Assembly: GCA_025499625.1 (NCBI GenBank)
Contig: JAFMVD010000001.1
Coordinates: 1 to 64,000 of the forward strand
Direction of reading: 5' to 3'
Source: Carboxylicivirga fragile
GTDB taxonomy: Bacteria > Bacteroidota > Bacteroidia > Bacteroidales > Marinilabiliaceae
DNA: 64,000 bases
Of the stretch, positions 1 through 9,780 are shown piece by piece. The notes below the pieces were generated by a model. The model saw nothing but the letters and a program-made list of their open reading frames with translations, ran no database searches and was not told where the DNA came from. Position numbers and translations under genes: made by a program. The stretch's first letter is position 1; every line of letters begins with the position of its first letter.

Positions 1-8
1 GAAAATCA

Positions 9-87
9 CCATTTTGGTTTTTCTCCAAAATGGATGAGATACTATATCGCTATGCATTTGGGCTTAATTTTTATTTCAAATGCATAG
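9..87. repeat. Two adjacent hairpins at the left edge
   Basis: Two perfect inverted repeats lie back to back: CCATTTTGG at 9-17 pairs with CCAAAATGG at 25-33 (7-base loop), and CTATGCATTTG at 50-60 pairs with CAAATGCATAG at 77-87 (16-base loop). No clear T-run follows the first arm pair. They may end a gene lying outside the window or be REP-like elements. Confidence 0.45.
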
Positions 88-201
88 ATTGGGTTTAAGG
101 CAAGATTGGATGACAATTAAGCACTCTTGTCGTTGACAAAAAGAGGGCTTCTTTTTCTTTATTAAAAATCTTTTGTCATCTTTACGCTTCGTAATAAAAA
201 T

Positions 202-651
202 ATGAATCAACGATCAGCCATAGAAACGCATTATTTGAAATTATTAGGGGTAACCTTAGTATTTTCAGCTGCGTGTATTGGTAATAGTTCACAAAAGGAT
301 AATTCATCGTTTGCCATTAACGAGGTAAGGGAGATTATTCTAGATCAGATTCAGCATTTGGGGGTTAGTAATTATTCCGATGTCATTGATTGGGAGCTAG
401 CGCTCGGTGATGTGCCATCGGTTGATGTTAACTGCCAAAGTTTTGGCTTGACTACCTCAGTTATAGATGTTGTTCAAGTTTCAAACGCTAAAATAAAGCA
501 GCTCTATAGCTTATTAGAAGAACCGATTCATTTGCATCATTCCTTGAAAGAAAATGCGTCGGGTATTCAGTTTAATAGTGTCTGTTATTTAGATAGTTAT
601 TCTTCATTATCTAATCCTTCACGTGCAGGTCCTTCTGCTTGTTTTATTTAA
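202..651 (+). CDS. Small orphan secreted or lipoprotein-like protein
   Basis: A 149-residue protein that I do not recognise. Its N-terminus has a hydrophobic stretch (about residues 14-25) ending in SAAC, so it could be a lipoprotein with Cys25 or a protein with a cleaved signal peptide; the lipobox is imperfect. The rest has no motif I can name and contains scattered cysteines. It stands alone upstream of secA, with 89 bases and a 22-bp palindrome between them, so it is probably transcribed separately. The ATG at 202 is the first start in the frame and no Shine-Dalgarno is visible. The reading frame could be a lineage-restricted gene. Confidence 0.5.
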   Translation: MNQRSAIETHYLKLLGVTLVFSAACIGNSSQKDNSSFAINEVREIILDQIQHLGVSNYSDVIDWELALGDVPSVDVNCQSFGLTTSVIDVVQVSNAKIKQLYSLLEEPIHLHHSLKENASGIQFNSVCYLDSYSSLSNPSRAGPSACFI

Positions 652-652
652 A

Positions 653-674
653 ACAATAAGTAATTACTTATTGT
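653..674. terminator. 22-bp perfect palindrome after the orphan gene
   Basis: ACAATAAGTAA is followed directly by its reverse complement TTACTTATTGT, then by a T-rich stretch (acattttt). It begins two bases after the stop codon at 651 and precedes secA, so a terminator is the likeliest role. A dimeric regulator's operator for secA is the alternative. Confidence 0.45.
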
Positions 675-740
675 ACATTTTTCGATTAAAGCTCTCATCG
701 CGGAGCAAAGTTTACACAGTATATAAAAAGACTACATATT

Positions 741-3700
741 ATGGCATTAGCTAAGTTTTTCTCTAAAATTATAGGGAATAAATCTGACAGGGATATGAAG
801 GAGGTACAACCTTTGGTAAATAAAATCAAAGAGGCTTATCCATCTATCGAGAAATTAAGTAACGATGAATTACGTCAGAAAACACTTGATCTTAAGGATC
901 AAATAAAGGGATCTATTAAGTCTGATGAAGAGCGAATCGCATCTTTAAAGGCACAGATTGAAGAAGGCAAAGTTGCAGTTGCGGATCGCGAAAAGATATA
1001 TGACGAGATTGATAAAATTGAAAAGGACATTGTTGGTAAACTTGAAGCGGCTTTAACCAAAGCATTACCAGAAGCTTTCTCGATTGTAAAAGATACGGCT
1101 CGACGATTCACTGAGAATGACACCATTGAAGTGCTGGCATCCGAAAGTGATAGAGATTTATCTGCCTCGAAAGATTTTGTTGCTATTGAGGGTGATAAAG
1201 CGATTTATCAAACATCATGGTTGGCTGGCGGTACTGAGGTTTCGTGGGATATGATTCACTACGATGTTCAGCTATTTGGTGGTGTTGTACTGCATAACGG
1301 TAAAATTGCTGAGATGGCAACTGGTGAGGGTAAAACACTTGTTGCAACCTTGCCTGTATTCCTAAATGCTCTTGCAGGCAAAGGAGTTCATGTGGTTACC
1401 GTTAATGATTACCTGGCCAAGCGTGACTCGGAGTGGATGGGGCCAATCTACCAATTCCATGGTCTGTCAGTAGACTGTATTGATAAGCATCAGCCAAACT
1501 CTACGGAAAGACGAGCCGCATATCAGGCAGACATTACATTTGGTACCAATAACGAATTTGGTTTTGATTATCTGCGCGATAACATGGCCATCTCACCAGA
1601 CGACTTGGTGCAACGTGTACATAACTATGCCATCGTCGATGAAGTCGATTCGGTTTTAATTGATGATGCTCGTACGCCTTTAATTATTTCTGGTCCGGTA
1701 CCTAAGGGTGATGATCAGTTATTCTCGGAGTTGAAGCCGAAAATTGAAAAGGTAGTTGATGCTCAAAAGAGTTTGGTTACAAAAGTATTGGCCGAGGCCA
1801 AGCAAAAGCTGAAGTCAAGTGATAAAAAGGAGCAAGAAGAAGGTTCTTTGTTATTGTTACGTGCTTTTAAAGGTTTGCCTAAGAATAAAGCGATCATTAA
1901 GTTTTTGAGTGAGGTTGGTGTTAAAGCCGGCATGCTTAAAACGGAGAATTTCTACATGCAGGAGAATAGTAAGAATATGCATGTGGTGACTGATCCTTTG
2001 TTTTTTGTGATCGATGAAAAAAACAATTCCATTGAATTAACCGAAAAAGGTTTGGATTTAATTACTGGTTCAGGTGATGATCCAGAATTCTTTATTTTAC
2101 CTGATGTTGGTTCAGATATTGCAATCCTTGAGAAATCAGACTTACCTGAGGCAGAAAAGCTGAAGAAAAAGGATGAGTTTTTACAGAATTTCTCCATTAA
2201 GTCGGAACGTGTTCATACCATTAACCAGTTATTGAAGGCATATACCTTGTTCGAAAAGGATGTGGAGTATGTGTTGATGGATAACAAGGTTAAGATTGTA
2301 GATGAGCAGACTGGTCGTATCATGGAAGGTCGTCGTTATTCGGATGGCTTACACCAGGCGATTGAGGCTAAGGAGAAAGTGACCGTTGAAGCGGCTACTC
2401 AAACATACGCTACCATTACCTTGCAGAATTATTTCCGTATGTACCACAAGTTATCTGGAATGACTGGTACTGCCGAAACAGAAGCAGGTGAATTATGGGA
2501 TATCTACGAATTGGATGTGGTGGTTATTCCTACCAATCGTCCGATTGTTCGTAAGGACATGGAAGATATCGTGTATAAAACCAAGCGTGAAAAATACAAT
2601 GCCGTAGGCGAGGAGATCATCCGTTTGGTTGAGGCAGGTCGTCCGGTGTTGGTAGGTACTACTTCGGTTGAAGTGTCGGAGTTGCTAAGTCGTACACTAA
2701 AGATACGTGGTATTAAACACAATGTACTGAATGCGAAGTTGCACCAGCGTGAAGCTGATATTGTAGCTGACGCAGGTACAGCTGGTGTTGTTACTATTGC
2801 AACCAATATGGCTGGTCGTGGTACCGATATTAAATTATCGAAAGAAGTAAAAGATGCAGGTGGTTTAGCCATTGTAGGTACCGAGCGTCACGAGTCACGT
2901 CGTGTTGATAGACAGTTACGTGGTCGTGCAGGTCGTCAGGGAGATCCGGGTTCGTCTCAGTTCTTCGTGTCCTTGGAAGATGATTTAATGCGTTTGTTTG
3001 GATCTGATCGTATTGTGAAATACATGGATCGTCTTGGATTAGAAGATGGCGAGATGATTCAGCACAGCATGATTACCAAATCCATTGAGCGTGCTCAGAA
3101 GAAAGTGGAAGAGAATAACTTCGGTATTCGTAAGCGTTTGCTTGAATATGATGATGTTATGAACTCGCAACGAGAGGTGATTTATACCAAACGTCGCCAT
3201 GCCTTATACGGTGAGCGTATTCAGCTTGATATTTCGAACATGGTGGCTGATACCTGTGCTGACATTGTTGGAGAGTATCAAGAAAGCGGAGATTACGAAG
3301 GCTTTAAGTTAGAATTGATTCGTGTATTCTCATCTGAATCACCATTTGAAGAGGAAGAATTCTTGAAAGGCCGTGCTGATGATCTTTCAGAGCAGTTATT
3401 TGCGAAAATGTGGGATGCCTACCTGCGTAAAGGTGAGATAATTGCCAAACAAGCCAATCCTGTTATTAAGGATGTATACGAAACAAAAGCTGAGCTTTAT
3501 AAGAACATTGTGGTGCCTATTAGTGATGGACAAAAGGTTTATCAGATTACTACAAATCTTAAAAAAGCTTACGATAGTGAATCAGTTGAATTGGTTCGTT
3601 CATTTGAGAAGAGTGCGATGTTGATTACCATTGATGATGCCTGGAAGGAGCATTTACGTGAATTGGATGATTTGCGTCAAGCGGTTCAGAATGCTTCGTA

Positions 3701-4052
3701 CGAGCAAAAAGATCCATTATTGATTTATAAATTTGAGTCATTTGGCTTGTTTAAAACAATGATTGGCTTAAATAATAAATCGGTGGTTTCATTGCTGGCC
3801 AAAGGCCATATTCCTATTCAGAATGCGGATGGTGTGCAAGAGGCGCAGGAGCGTAAACGACAAGATTATAGTCGTATGAAAGCTCGTAAGGATGAATTCT
3901 CGCGTGGTGGAGCTCCGGGAGCACCTGGTGAAGGGCCTAAAAAGCCAGAACGTATCGAGCCAGTTCGTGTAGAGAAGAAAGTTGGTAGAAACGAACCTTG
4001 TCCATGTGGTAGTGGTAAGAAATACAAACAATGCCACGGTAAAGAACTTTAA
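741..4052 (+). CDS. secA: Preprotein translocase ATPase SecA
   Basis: SecA drives secretory proteins through the SecYEG channel by ATP hydrolysis at the inner face of the cytoplasmic membrane. The protein has 1103 residues, longer than the ~900 of the E. coli protein; extra sequence lies in the first nucleotide-binding domain between [10 protein letters not shown] (about residue 310) and VDEQTGR (about residue 520). Walker A is MATGEGKT near residue 192 and the DEAD-type box is [12 protein letters not shown]. The NBD2 segment [10 protein letters not shown] and the [14 protein letters not shown] motif are intact. The C-terminus ends in the zinc/SecB-binding motif [14 protein letters not shown]. 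The ATG at 741 gives the usual N-terminus. lgt follows after 89 bases containing a hairpin. Confidence 0.98.
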   Translation: MALAKFFSKIIGNKSDRDMKEVQPLVNKIKEAYPSIEKLSNDELRQKTLDLKDQIKGSIKSDEERIASLKAQIEEGKVAVADREKIYDEIDKIEKDIVGKLEAALTKALPEAFSIVKDTARRFTENDTIEVLASESDRDLSASKDFVAIEGDKAIYQTSWLAGGTEVSWDMIHYDVQLFGGVVLHNGKIAEMATGEGKTLVATLPVFLNALAGKGVHVVTVNDYLAKRDSEWMGPIYQFHGLSVDCIDKHQPNSTERRAAYQADITFGTNNEFGFDYLRDNMAISPDDLVQRVHNYAIVDEVDSVLIDDARTPLIISGPVPKGDDQLFSELKPKIEKVVDAQKSLVTKVLAEAKQKLKSSDKKEQEEGSLLLLRAFKGLPKNKAIIKFLSEVGVKAGMLKTENFYMQENSKNMHVVTDPLFFVIDEKNNSIELTEKGLDLITGSGDDPEFFILPDVGSDIAILEKSDLPEAEKLKKKDEFLQNFSIKSERVHTINQLLKAYTLFEKDVEYVLMDNKVKIVDEQTGRIMEGRRYSDGLHQAIEAKEKVTVEAATQTYATITLQNYFRMYHKLSGMTGTAETEAGELWDIYELDVVVIPTNRPIVRKDMEDIVYKTKREKYNAVGEEIIRLVEAGRPVLVGTTSVEVSELLSRTLKIRGIKHNVLNAKLHQREADIVADAGTAGVVTIATNMAGRGTDIKLSKEVKDAGGLAIVGTERHESRRVDRQLRGRAGRQGDPGSSQFFVSLEDDLMRLFGSDRIVKYMDRLGLEDGEMIQHSMITKSIERAQKKVEENNFGIRKRLLEYDDVMNSQREVIYTKRRHALYGERIQLDISNMVADTCADIVGEYQESGDYEGFKLELIRVFSSESPFEEEEFLKGRADDLSEQLFAKMWDAYLRKGEIIAKQANPVIKDVYETKAELYKNIVVPISDGQKVYQITTNLKKAYDSESVELVRSFEKSAMLITIDDAWKEHLRELDDLRQAVQNASYEQKDPLLIYKFESFGLFKTMIGLNNKSVVSLLAKGHIPIQNADGVQEAQERKRQDYSRMKARKDEFSRGGAPGAPGEGPKKPERIEPVRVEKKVGRNEPCPCGSGKKYKQCHGKEL

Positions 4053-4069
4053 TTTTAGATATAAGACAT

Positions 4070-4113
4070 AAGTATCAAGACAAAAGATCGACTAGATGAT
4101 TGTCTTGATACTT
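4070..4113. repeat. 14-bp hairpin with TTGATACT repeats
   Basis: AAGTATCAAGACAA at 4070-4083 pairs perfectly with TTGTCTTGATACTT at 4100-4113 around a 16-base loop. The octamer TTGATACT appears three times between 4105 and 4133. It may act as the secA terminator, but there is no T-run and the repeated octamer looks REP-like. Confidence 0.5.
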
Positions 4114-4141
4114 GATACTAAATTCTTGATACTATATTACT

Positions 4142-4933
4142 ATGTTATTAAACTATATCAATTGGAATGTCGATCCTGAAATATTTAGTTTTGGATTTAT
4201 ATCAGTACGCTATTACGGCTTATTTTTTGCCATTGGTTTTATGTTGGGATATTACATCCTAGAAAAGATGTTTAAATCGGAAAACCTGCAGCAAGAGTGG
4301 TTGGATAAATTATTCATGTATGTGGTTATTTCTACAGTGGTTGGTGCTCGACTAGGGCATGTTATCTTTTATGGATGGGATTACTATTCGAAAAACCTAG
4401 GTGATATCATTAAGATTTGGGAAGGCGGTTTGGCTAGTCATGGAGGAGCCATTGGAATTATAACGGCCATCTATTTCTATTCGAAGTATGTTACTCGTAA
4501 AAACATGTTATGGACGCTTGATCGCTTAGCAGTTCCAGTTGCTTTAGCAGCTATGTTCATTCGCTTGGGTAATCTTATGAACTCGGAGATATACGGTCAT
4601 GTAACAGATTTACCATGGGGTTTTATCTTTGAGCGTATGGGTGAGACAGAAGCCAAGCATCCAACACAGATATACGAAGCACTTTGTTACTTGCTTACCT
4701 TTGTTGTATTGTTTTTTAGTTATTGGAGAACCAAGGCTAAGGATATGCAAGGTTTGTTATTTGGAATTTACCTAATTGGTATTTTTGTGTCGCGCTTCTT
4801 CATTGAATTTGTTAAAGAAGATCAGGAAGCATGGGAAGCAACTATGACGCTTAATATGGGTCAGTGGTTGAGCATTCCATTTATTCTGGTGGGGGTATAT
4901 TTGATTTTTAATGCGTTAAGGAAAAAAATATAA
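4142..4933 (+). CDS. lgt: Prolipoprotein diacylglyceryl transferase
   Basis: Lgt transfers diacylglycerol from phosphatidylglycerol to the lipobox cysteine of prolipoproteins in the inner membrane, the first step of lipoprotein maturation. The 263-residue protein is a seven-helix membrane protein of normal length. It carries the conserved RLGHV segment (residues 70-74), the HGGAIG signature around residues 100-105 and RLGNLMNSEIYG with its conserved arginine and asparagines. Many lipoprotein genes in this window (lactonase, chitinase, M13 peptidase, META protein) depend on this activity. It follows secA in the same direction and ends at a strong intrinsic terminator. Confidence 0.97.
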   Translation: MLLNYINWNVDPEIFSFGFISVRYYGLFFAIGFMLGYYILEKMFKSENLQQEWLDKLFMYVVISTVVGARLGHVIFYGWDYYSKNLGDIIKIWEGGLASHGGAIGIITAIYFYSKYVTRKNMLWTLDRLAVPVALAAMFIRLGNLMNSEIYGHVTDLPWGFIFERMGETEAKHPTQIYEALCYLLTFVVLFFSYWRTKAKDMQGLLFGIYLIGIFVSRFFIEFVKEDQEAWEATMTLNMGQWLSIPFILVGVYLIFNALRKKI

Positions 4934-4952
4934 CAAGACCTATTTGTAGTTT

Positions 4953-4984
4953 AAAGGCCGAAATCGTTATGACTTCGGCCTTTT
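4953..4984. terminator. Bidirectional terminator between lgt and the nitroreductase
   Basis: AAAGGCCGAA pairs with TTCGGCCTTT around an 11-base loop, with flanking T residues on the plus strand and A residues that become T on the minus strand. It serves lgt (plus) and the convergent nitroreductase gene (minus). Confidence 0.85.
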
Positions 4985-4993
4985 GTTTATGGA

Positions 4994-5797
4994 TTATTCT
5001 TCAGCCTTTTCGTTATAATAACCAATAGGCAGAATATAGAGAGGCTCTTCTTCTGTTGGAAGGTTTATGATGTTGCTAACTTCTTCATCATTAAAAGCCC
5101 CAATTGCGCAAGTCCCAAGTCCTAAACTTTGTACCTGCAAGTATACATTTTCGGCTGAGTGTCCCAGATCCATGCATACGTATCGTTCTCGGCCACGATC
5201 ACCATATTTGGAGGTACACCTTTCAAAGATGGCTGAATATAAAAGAACTGCTGGTGCTTCTTGAATCATTAGTTGATCATATGAAGCAATACATAATTCG
5301 TGCCTTAAATCTGCTGAATTTAGTTTTAATAGTTTGTGTCCATTTGGAAGAAATTTATACAACCCCTTTTTTAATCCATCTACATTGCCAATTAGAACAT
5401 ATATATCTAACGGATATCTTGCACCAGCTGAAGGTGCTGTTTTTAAGCCGCCTCTAAGAAATTCAGGCTCTTCTATAGCTTGAGTTATGCCATATGCCGA
5501 CCAAAGTACTTGAGATAATTGTTGGGCTGTTATGGCCTGAGAGCGATAATCGCGTTGAGATCTTCTGTTTAACATGCTTTCTTCCACTGAAATATTGCTT
5601 GTAAACTCTGGAGTTGGTAATTGATAAGTTTTATCATCGAGTTTTTCAAGCTTTTTGCTTGCTTGTGTATTCGTATTTGCACTAGCCTTGCTTTCGGCAA
5701 TAACTTCAACCTGATTACTCGGAATGCGAAAAATTAGGATTATAATAACCGAAATTAAAAGTAGGTTCATTAATTCACTAAATCGAAGTTTCTTCAT
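4994..5797 (-). CDS. Membrane-anchored SagB/ThcOx-type nitroreductase
   Basis: A 267-residue FMN-dependent oxidoreductase of the nitroreductase fold. The SagB-type signatures are the RRSQRDYR segment (residues 78-85), TAPSAGARYPLDIYV (120-134) and GHSAENVYLQVQSLG in the C-terminal half. Unlike cytoplasmic family members it starts with a hydrophobic helix (about residues 10-25) followed by a low-complexity linker to residue ~60. The enzyme domain is therefore probably tethered outside the cytoplasmic membrane; this is an inference from topology. The substrate is unknown. It lies 7 bases downstream of the NosR-like gene, so they are co-transcribed, and that protein may be its electron donor. 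No thiazole/oxazole peptide (TOMM) genes are nearby, which argues against a SagB bacteriocin role. Confidence 0.85.
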   Translation of the reverse strand: MKKLRFSELMNLLLISVIIILIFRIPSNQVEVIAESKASANTNTQASKKLEKLDDKTYQLPTPEFTSNISVEESMLNRRSQRDYRSQAITAQQLSQVLWSAYGITQAIEEPEFLRGGLKTAPSAGARYPLDIYVLIGNVDGLKKGLYKFLPNGHKLLKLNSADLRHELCIASYDQLMIQEAPAVLLYSAIFERCTSKYGDRGRERYVCMDLGHSAENVYLQVQSLGLGTCAIGAFNDEEVSNIINLPTEEEPLYILPIGYYNEKAEE

Positions 5798-5804
5798 GAT
5801 TGTA

Positions 5805-6965
5805 TTATTTTTTACGTAATAGTTCTAGAGTAAATCCTGTTGGGCATAGATATTTGCACCATGGTTTATTTATGATTGTTGAAAATAAGAGAATGCAAAC
5901 AAAGAAGAAGAGCATGATGGTTGAGGCAATGTTGAACCTAAAAGCAATAAAGGGTTCCGTTTTTGATAGATCAAGACTCCATCCTGTGAGTAGTGTACCC
6001 ATTATTATTAGAAAATAAACCTTCCTTATTAATTTTAGAGTATTGCTACTTCGATTTCCAATATTCACTTTCTTATTCGGTAATTTGTAACACAATTCTT
6101 GTATGGAGCCCATAGGGCATATATGCTGACAATAAATGTTCTTATTAGTAATAATTGGAATTAAGATGCTTATAGCCAAAATGATAAGCCAAATTAACTG
6201 ATTTTCAGTGTTTATTCCATTAATAAGTCCATTATACAAGGAGGTTTGGGTCAACATTGTACTTGACCAGAAACCAAAAACTATTACGTTTAATCCTAGT
6301 AATAATAACCTATATTTCCTGAATTTAAGAGGTGAAAAAAAGCTAAGCAAAGCGAGCACTAAAAGGCAAATCTGAATAATATATTGAAATAGATTCTTGC
6401 TTCGCCATTGATTACTTTGATGTGGTAAATCTAATTCTAACAATCTATTCATACCTTCAATCGTGTTGTGTAAGTTCTTTGATATGGCATCGGAGGTTTG
6501 TGTAGCACCGCTTATTGCATCAATATTGAACTTTGTAATCTCTAGAATTGAGATGTTGTTCCATGAGTCGAAAAAATTTCGTTTTCTTAATATTTCTACA
6601 AAATCACCCGTTTCTTTATTTGGTAGAACAATAATACCCTTGATAACAAATGAAGTATCCATTGCAACAATAATCGGAACTTTGCCATTGTAACCTCTTA
6701 CGTAAGGCGAATAATAGGCAGAGTGCCCTAAGTAACCCAATGTCTGATCTTTATGGTTAGCAACATGAAATGCGCCATATGATTGAATGGAAGTAGTCTT
6801 GGGGAATACTTTTTTCGCTTGATCAATTGTAATATCGTAGCTTTCTTTTTGCTCAAAATCAAAAAATGTATTGCCAAATATTCGATTTTGGATTAAGGCA
6901 ATTGCAAATAAGAACAAAAGAGGGAATAATAGAATATAGATTGTTTTAATGGGATGATACTTCAT
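5805..6965 (-). CDS. NosR/NirI-like FMN-binding, CxxxCP ferredoxin-type membrane protein
   Basis: A 386-residue integral membrane electron carrier. After one N-terminal helix (about 9-25) comes an extracytoplasmic FMN_bind domain (about 45-170) ending in DAISGATQTS (149-158), which fits the ApbE flavinylation consensus DxxSGAT; Thr155 would carry covalent FMN. Several membrane helices follow (about 193-272 and 314-365). Two CxxxCP motifs, C279-C283 and C370-C374, match the cysteine pairs of NosR/NapH-type proteins. NosR proteins pass electrons across the membrane. Here no nosZ is adjacent; the partner is the anchored SagB-type nitroreductase 7 bases downstream. No apbE is in the window. Start ATG at 6965 gives a good membrane N-terminus. 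Confidence 0.85.
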   Translation of the reverse strand: MKYHPIKTIYILLFPLLFLFAIALIQNRIFGNTFFDFEQKESYDITIDQAKKVFPKTTSIQSYGAFHVANHKDQTLGYLGHSAYYSPYVRGYNGKVPIIVAMDTSFVIKGIIVLPNKETGDFVEILRKRNFFDSWNNISILEITKFNIDAISGATQTSDAISKNLHNTIEGMNRLLELDLPHQSNQWRSKNLFQYIIQICLLVLALLSFFSPLKFRKYRLLLLGLNVIVFGFWSSTMLTQTSLYNGLINGINTENQLIWLIILAISILIPIITNKNIYCQHICPMGSIQELCYKLPNKKVNIGNRSSNTLKLIRKVYFLIIMGTLLTGWSLDLSKTEPFIAFRFNIASTIMLFFFVCILLFSTIINKPWCKYLCPTGFTLELLRKK

Positions 6966-7094
6966 AGTAGTACTGTATCAGAATATTACATTGGCGCATA
7001 CAAGATACTTAATTAAAAGGCTTTATGCAATTGCCTAATTAAAGTATACCGACCTATGGATTGGACGAGAACATCGTTTCTTCCTTAAATTAAT

Positions 7095-7102
7095 TACTTT
7101 TG
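7095..7102 (+). promoter_or_regulatory. -7 element of the MFS gene
   Basis: TACTTTTG matches the Bacteroidota -7 consensus TAnnTTTG exactly, 18 bases before the ATG at 7120. I see no good -33 TTTG at the normal spacing, so the call rests on the -7 box alone. Confidence 0.5.
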
Positions 7103-7119
7103 CAAGCTTAAATTACTTC

Positions 7120-8397
7120 ATGCGAATATTCGATAACTTAAATAAAGCAGAGGCAAAAACCTTTCGTTTGCACCTTTTCTATAGTTTGATGGAAGGCATT
7201 GCTAATGGTGCTTTAATACTTAATGAGTTTATTTTCATTAAGTCATTGAAAGGTTCCAATGTGCAATTGGCTTTTCTATTTCAGTTTAGCATGGTGGTGT
7301 TTTTGTTTGCTATGCTGGCCAATGAAGTCATGCGTCGTTATACGAATCGAAAGCTCTTATTGCGTATTACAAGTATTGTTACGCGTTTGCCTTTGCTAGG
7401 ATTTGCTTTCTTTCCAAATGTAACTGGAGAAGGAATAGAGCCCATTTATCATTACTTATTCCTTGGGGTCTTTCTTTTGTTCTATACCTCTAAAATTGCG
7501 GTCATACCTTCCATCAATCAATATTTAAAGGGAAATTATCGTCACGAGAATTTTGGACGCTTATTTGGGTACGCCACCACAGTGAATAAGATATGTATAA
7601 TGACTTCCACTTTTGTTGTAGGCTTGTTATTAGATTTTAACCCAAATTCTTATAAATGGTTTTATCCATTAGTTGGTGTCTTGGGGATTATCTCGGTATT
7701 TCAGCTTACCAAAATGGATTTTGTTCAGAAAGCAGAACTTGTGACAACACCAATTTGGCATACACTAAGTTCTTCATTTAAAAGGATATTTGCTATCCTA
7801 AAAGAGAATAAACCCTTTCGTCATCTCGAGTATGGTTTTATGTTGTATGGTTTCGCCTGGATGAGTACGCATGCGGTGATTACCATTTTTTATAAGGAAG
7901 CATTGGATTTAAACTATTCTTCGGTAGCCTTTTATAACAATGCCTTTAACCTCGTTGCCATTGCCTTTCTGCCTCTTTTTGGTAAGTTAATTGGTAATCG
8001 CGACCCGCGCCGTTTTGGCATCATTACTTTTGGTGCCTTGTTGTTGTTTATCTTCTTTACTGGCGCTACGGAGTATTATCCTTATTTTACCGAAATATTG
8101 GGTATTAAGGTCTACTATGTATTGTTAATTGCTATTTTCTTCAACGGTATTTTTATGGGCAGTATGCCTATTTTATGGGGCATTGGTAGTAGTTATTTCT
8201 GTAAGTCAAACGAGGCTGCCGATTACCAATCAGTCCATATGTTTTTAACGGGTGTTAGAGCTATGTTTGCCCCAATTATTGGTATTCAACTTTACGAGAT
8301 GTATGGCTTTAGTATGACTTATCTAATTGGCATTGCATTGTTGGTAATAGCCATTGCGCTAATGATTTATTCAGAGAAGTTCTTTCCAAAGAAGTGA
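7120..8397 (+). CDS. MFS family transporter, substrate unknown
   Basis: A 425-residue protein with about 12 hydrophobic helices and the general layout of a major facilitator superfamily permease in the inner membrane. The inter-helix basic segments after helix 2 (NEVMRRYTNRKLL) and mid-protein (LFGKLIGNRDPRRFG) occupy the places of the MFS signature loops. I cannot tell the substrate from sequence. It is transcribed away from the NosR-like/nitroreductase pair, with a TAnnTTTG box before it, and is followed by a large inverted repeat, so it is probably a single-gene unit. Confidence 0.8.
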   Translation: MRIFDNLNKAEAKTFRLHLFYSLMEGIANGALILNEFIFIKSLKGSNVQLAFLFQFSMVVFLFAMLANEVMRRYTNRKLLLRITSIVTRLPLLGFAFFPNVTGEGIEPIYHYLFLGVFLLFYTSKIAVIPSINQYLKGNYRHENFGRLFGYATTVNKICIMTSTFVVGLLLDFNPNSYKWFYPLVGVLGIISVFQLTKMDFVQKAELVTTPIWHTLSSSFKRIFAILKENKPFRHLEYGFMLYGFAWMSTHAVITIFYKEALDLNYSSVAFYNNAFNLVAIAFLPLFGKLIGNRDPRRFGIITFGALLLFIFFTGATEYYPYFTEILGIKVYYVLLIAIFFNGIFMGSMPILWGIGSSYFCKSNEAADYQSVHMFLTGVRAMFAPIIGIQLYEMYGFSMTYLIGIALLVIAIALMIYSEKFFPKK

Positions 8398-8492
8398 GCT
8401 TATTTGAATGTTGGTAATGGGGAATTGATGATAGAAAATACCTCTGCAATAAGCATACTGATTCGCTGAGTTTTATAATCAAACGCAGAATG

Positions 8493-8590
8493 ACTTTGTG
8501 CTCTTTGTGAAAAAGCTCTTTGTGTCCCTTTGTGGTAAAAATAACCACTAAGAACACAAAGGTTCTCACTAAGGCGCACAAAGAAAAGCA
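8493..8590. repeat. Imperfect inverted repeat built from CTTTGTG units
   Basis: About 98 bases form a large imperfect palindrome. The left side has repeated CTTTGTG motifs ending in CCCTTTGTGGT (to ~8536); the right side begins ACCACTAAGAACACAAAG (from ~8543) and ends in GCACAAAG. It sits between the MFS gene and the lactonase gene. I recall similar CTTTGTG/ACCAC intergenic palindromes from several bacterial phyla, so it is likely a dispersed repeat that may also act as a terminator. Confidence 0.65.
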
Positions 8591-8657
8591 TTATTTTAAG
8601 TATGATTGTAAAAGCTTATATTTAAACGTTCATTGTTAAACCATAAATATTCGATTG

Positions 8658-9761
8658 ATGAGATTTTTAACTATAGCACTTGTACTCTTTCTGTTTGTAG
8701 CTTGTCAGGTGGAAAAGAAAACAGAAAACAAACCGTCTTACCAATTCTATTTGGGTACCTACACCGATGGTGATGCACAGGGTATTTATAAGTGCAGTAT
8801 GACATCGGATGGTGTGATTAAGGAGATTAGAGTAGTAGCCAAAAGTAATAACCCTTCATTTTTGGCCTTTGATGCGGATAAGAAACATCTGCTTGCTGTC
8901 AACGAAGTTAGTCAGAATGGTGTGGGTACGGTGGAAGCTTATCGGATAAAGAAAGATACGCTGGAGTATATAAGTAAATCGAGTAGTGGAGGAGCTCACC
9001 CTTGTCATATATCGCTTAGTAAAGATGGAATAGTAGCTGTTTCGAATTACAGCGGCGGAAATATTGGCTGGTTGCGCATTGGACAAGATGGCAAATTGTC
9101 TGAATTATTACATCTTAGCCAGCATAATAATGCGGATGATACAAGTGTGTTATCACATGCGCATTCAGCCTGGTTTTTGGAAGGAAGTCAAGAGGTGATG
9201 GCCGTAGATTTGGGAACGGATGAGCTTTGGCAATACAGTTTTGCATTAAATGACGATTCGTTAAATGTTACCTTGCTAAATAAACATAGTTTGGCGAAAG
9301 GAGCAGGGCCACGCCATATGGCAGAGCACCCTAATGGAAAATATTTGTATGTGATAAATGAATTGAGCAATTCGATAACAACACTTAATAAGAATGAACG
9401 GGGAGAATGGCAAATAGGTGCTTCTATATCAACCTTACCTGCCGATTTTGACGGAGAGAGTTATTGTGCCGATGTTCGCATTAGTGCTGATGGGCGCTTT
9501 CTTTACGGCTCAAATCGTGGACATAATAGTATAGTGATATTTAGCATCGCTAATGATGGTAGCTTGAAGTTGCTTGCACATGAATCTGTTCGCGGCGATC
9601 ACCCTCGTAATTTTTCACTCACACCCGATGGAGAGCTCTTGTTAGTTGCCAATAAAAACACGAATAATATCGTGTCATTTAAGCGAGATAAAACATCCGG
9701 TTTGCTTGAACTTGCTAGTGAAATCAAAACACCATCTCCGGTATGTATACTGTTTGAGTAA
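8658..9761 (+). CDS. Lactonase-family beta-propeller lipoprotein
   Basis: A 6-phosphogluconolactonase (YbhE/Pgl-type, seven-bladed beta-propeller) family protein of 367 residues. The ATG at 8658 is preferred over a TTG one codon upstream. The N-terminus is a lipoprotein signal peptide with lipobox FVAC, so it is exported and lipid-anchored, unlike the cytoplasmic Pgl enzyme. Repeated blade motifs of the family are visible: HPCHISLSKDG, GPRHMAEHPNGKYLYVINE, and HPRNFSLTPDGELLLVANK near the C-terminus. Because it is extracytoplasmic, its lactone substrate is probably not 6-phosphogluconolactone; that is inference. It is single, between a CTTTGTG palindrome and a 21-bp tandem array. Confidence 0.88.
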   Translation: MRFLTIALVLFLFVACQVEKKTENKPSYQFYLGTYTDGDAQGIYKCSMTSDGVIKEIRVVAKSNNPSFLAFDADKKHLLAVNEVSQNGVGTVEAYRIKKDTLEYISKSSSGGAHPCHISLSKDGIVAVSNYSGGNIGWLRIGQDGKLSELLHLSQHNNADDTSVLSHAHSAWFLEGSQEVMAVDLGTDELWQYSFALNDDSLNVTLLNKHSLAKGAGPRHMAEHPNGKYLYVINELSNSITTLNKNERGEWQIGASISTLPADFDGESYCADVRISADGRFLYGSNRGHNSIVIFSIANDGSLKLLAHESVRGDHPRNFSLTPDGELLLVANKNTNNIVSFKRDKTSGLLELASEIKTPSPVCILFE

Positions 9762-9780
9762 TTTTTACTCGTGAATGAAA

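Noticed and set aside
4994..5797. SagB of a thiazole/oxazole-modified bacteriocin cluster
   Set aside because: No cyclodehydratase, precursor peptide or transporter of that pathway is adjacent, and the protein has a membrane anchor.
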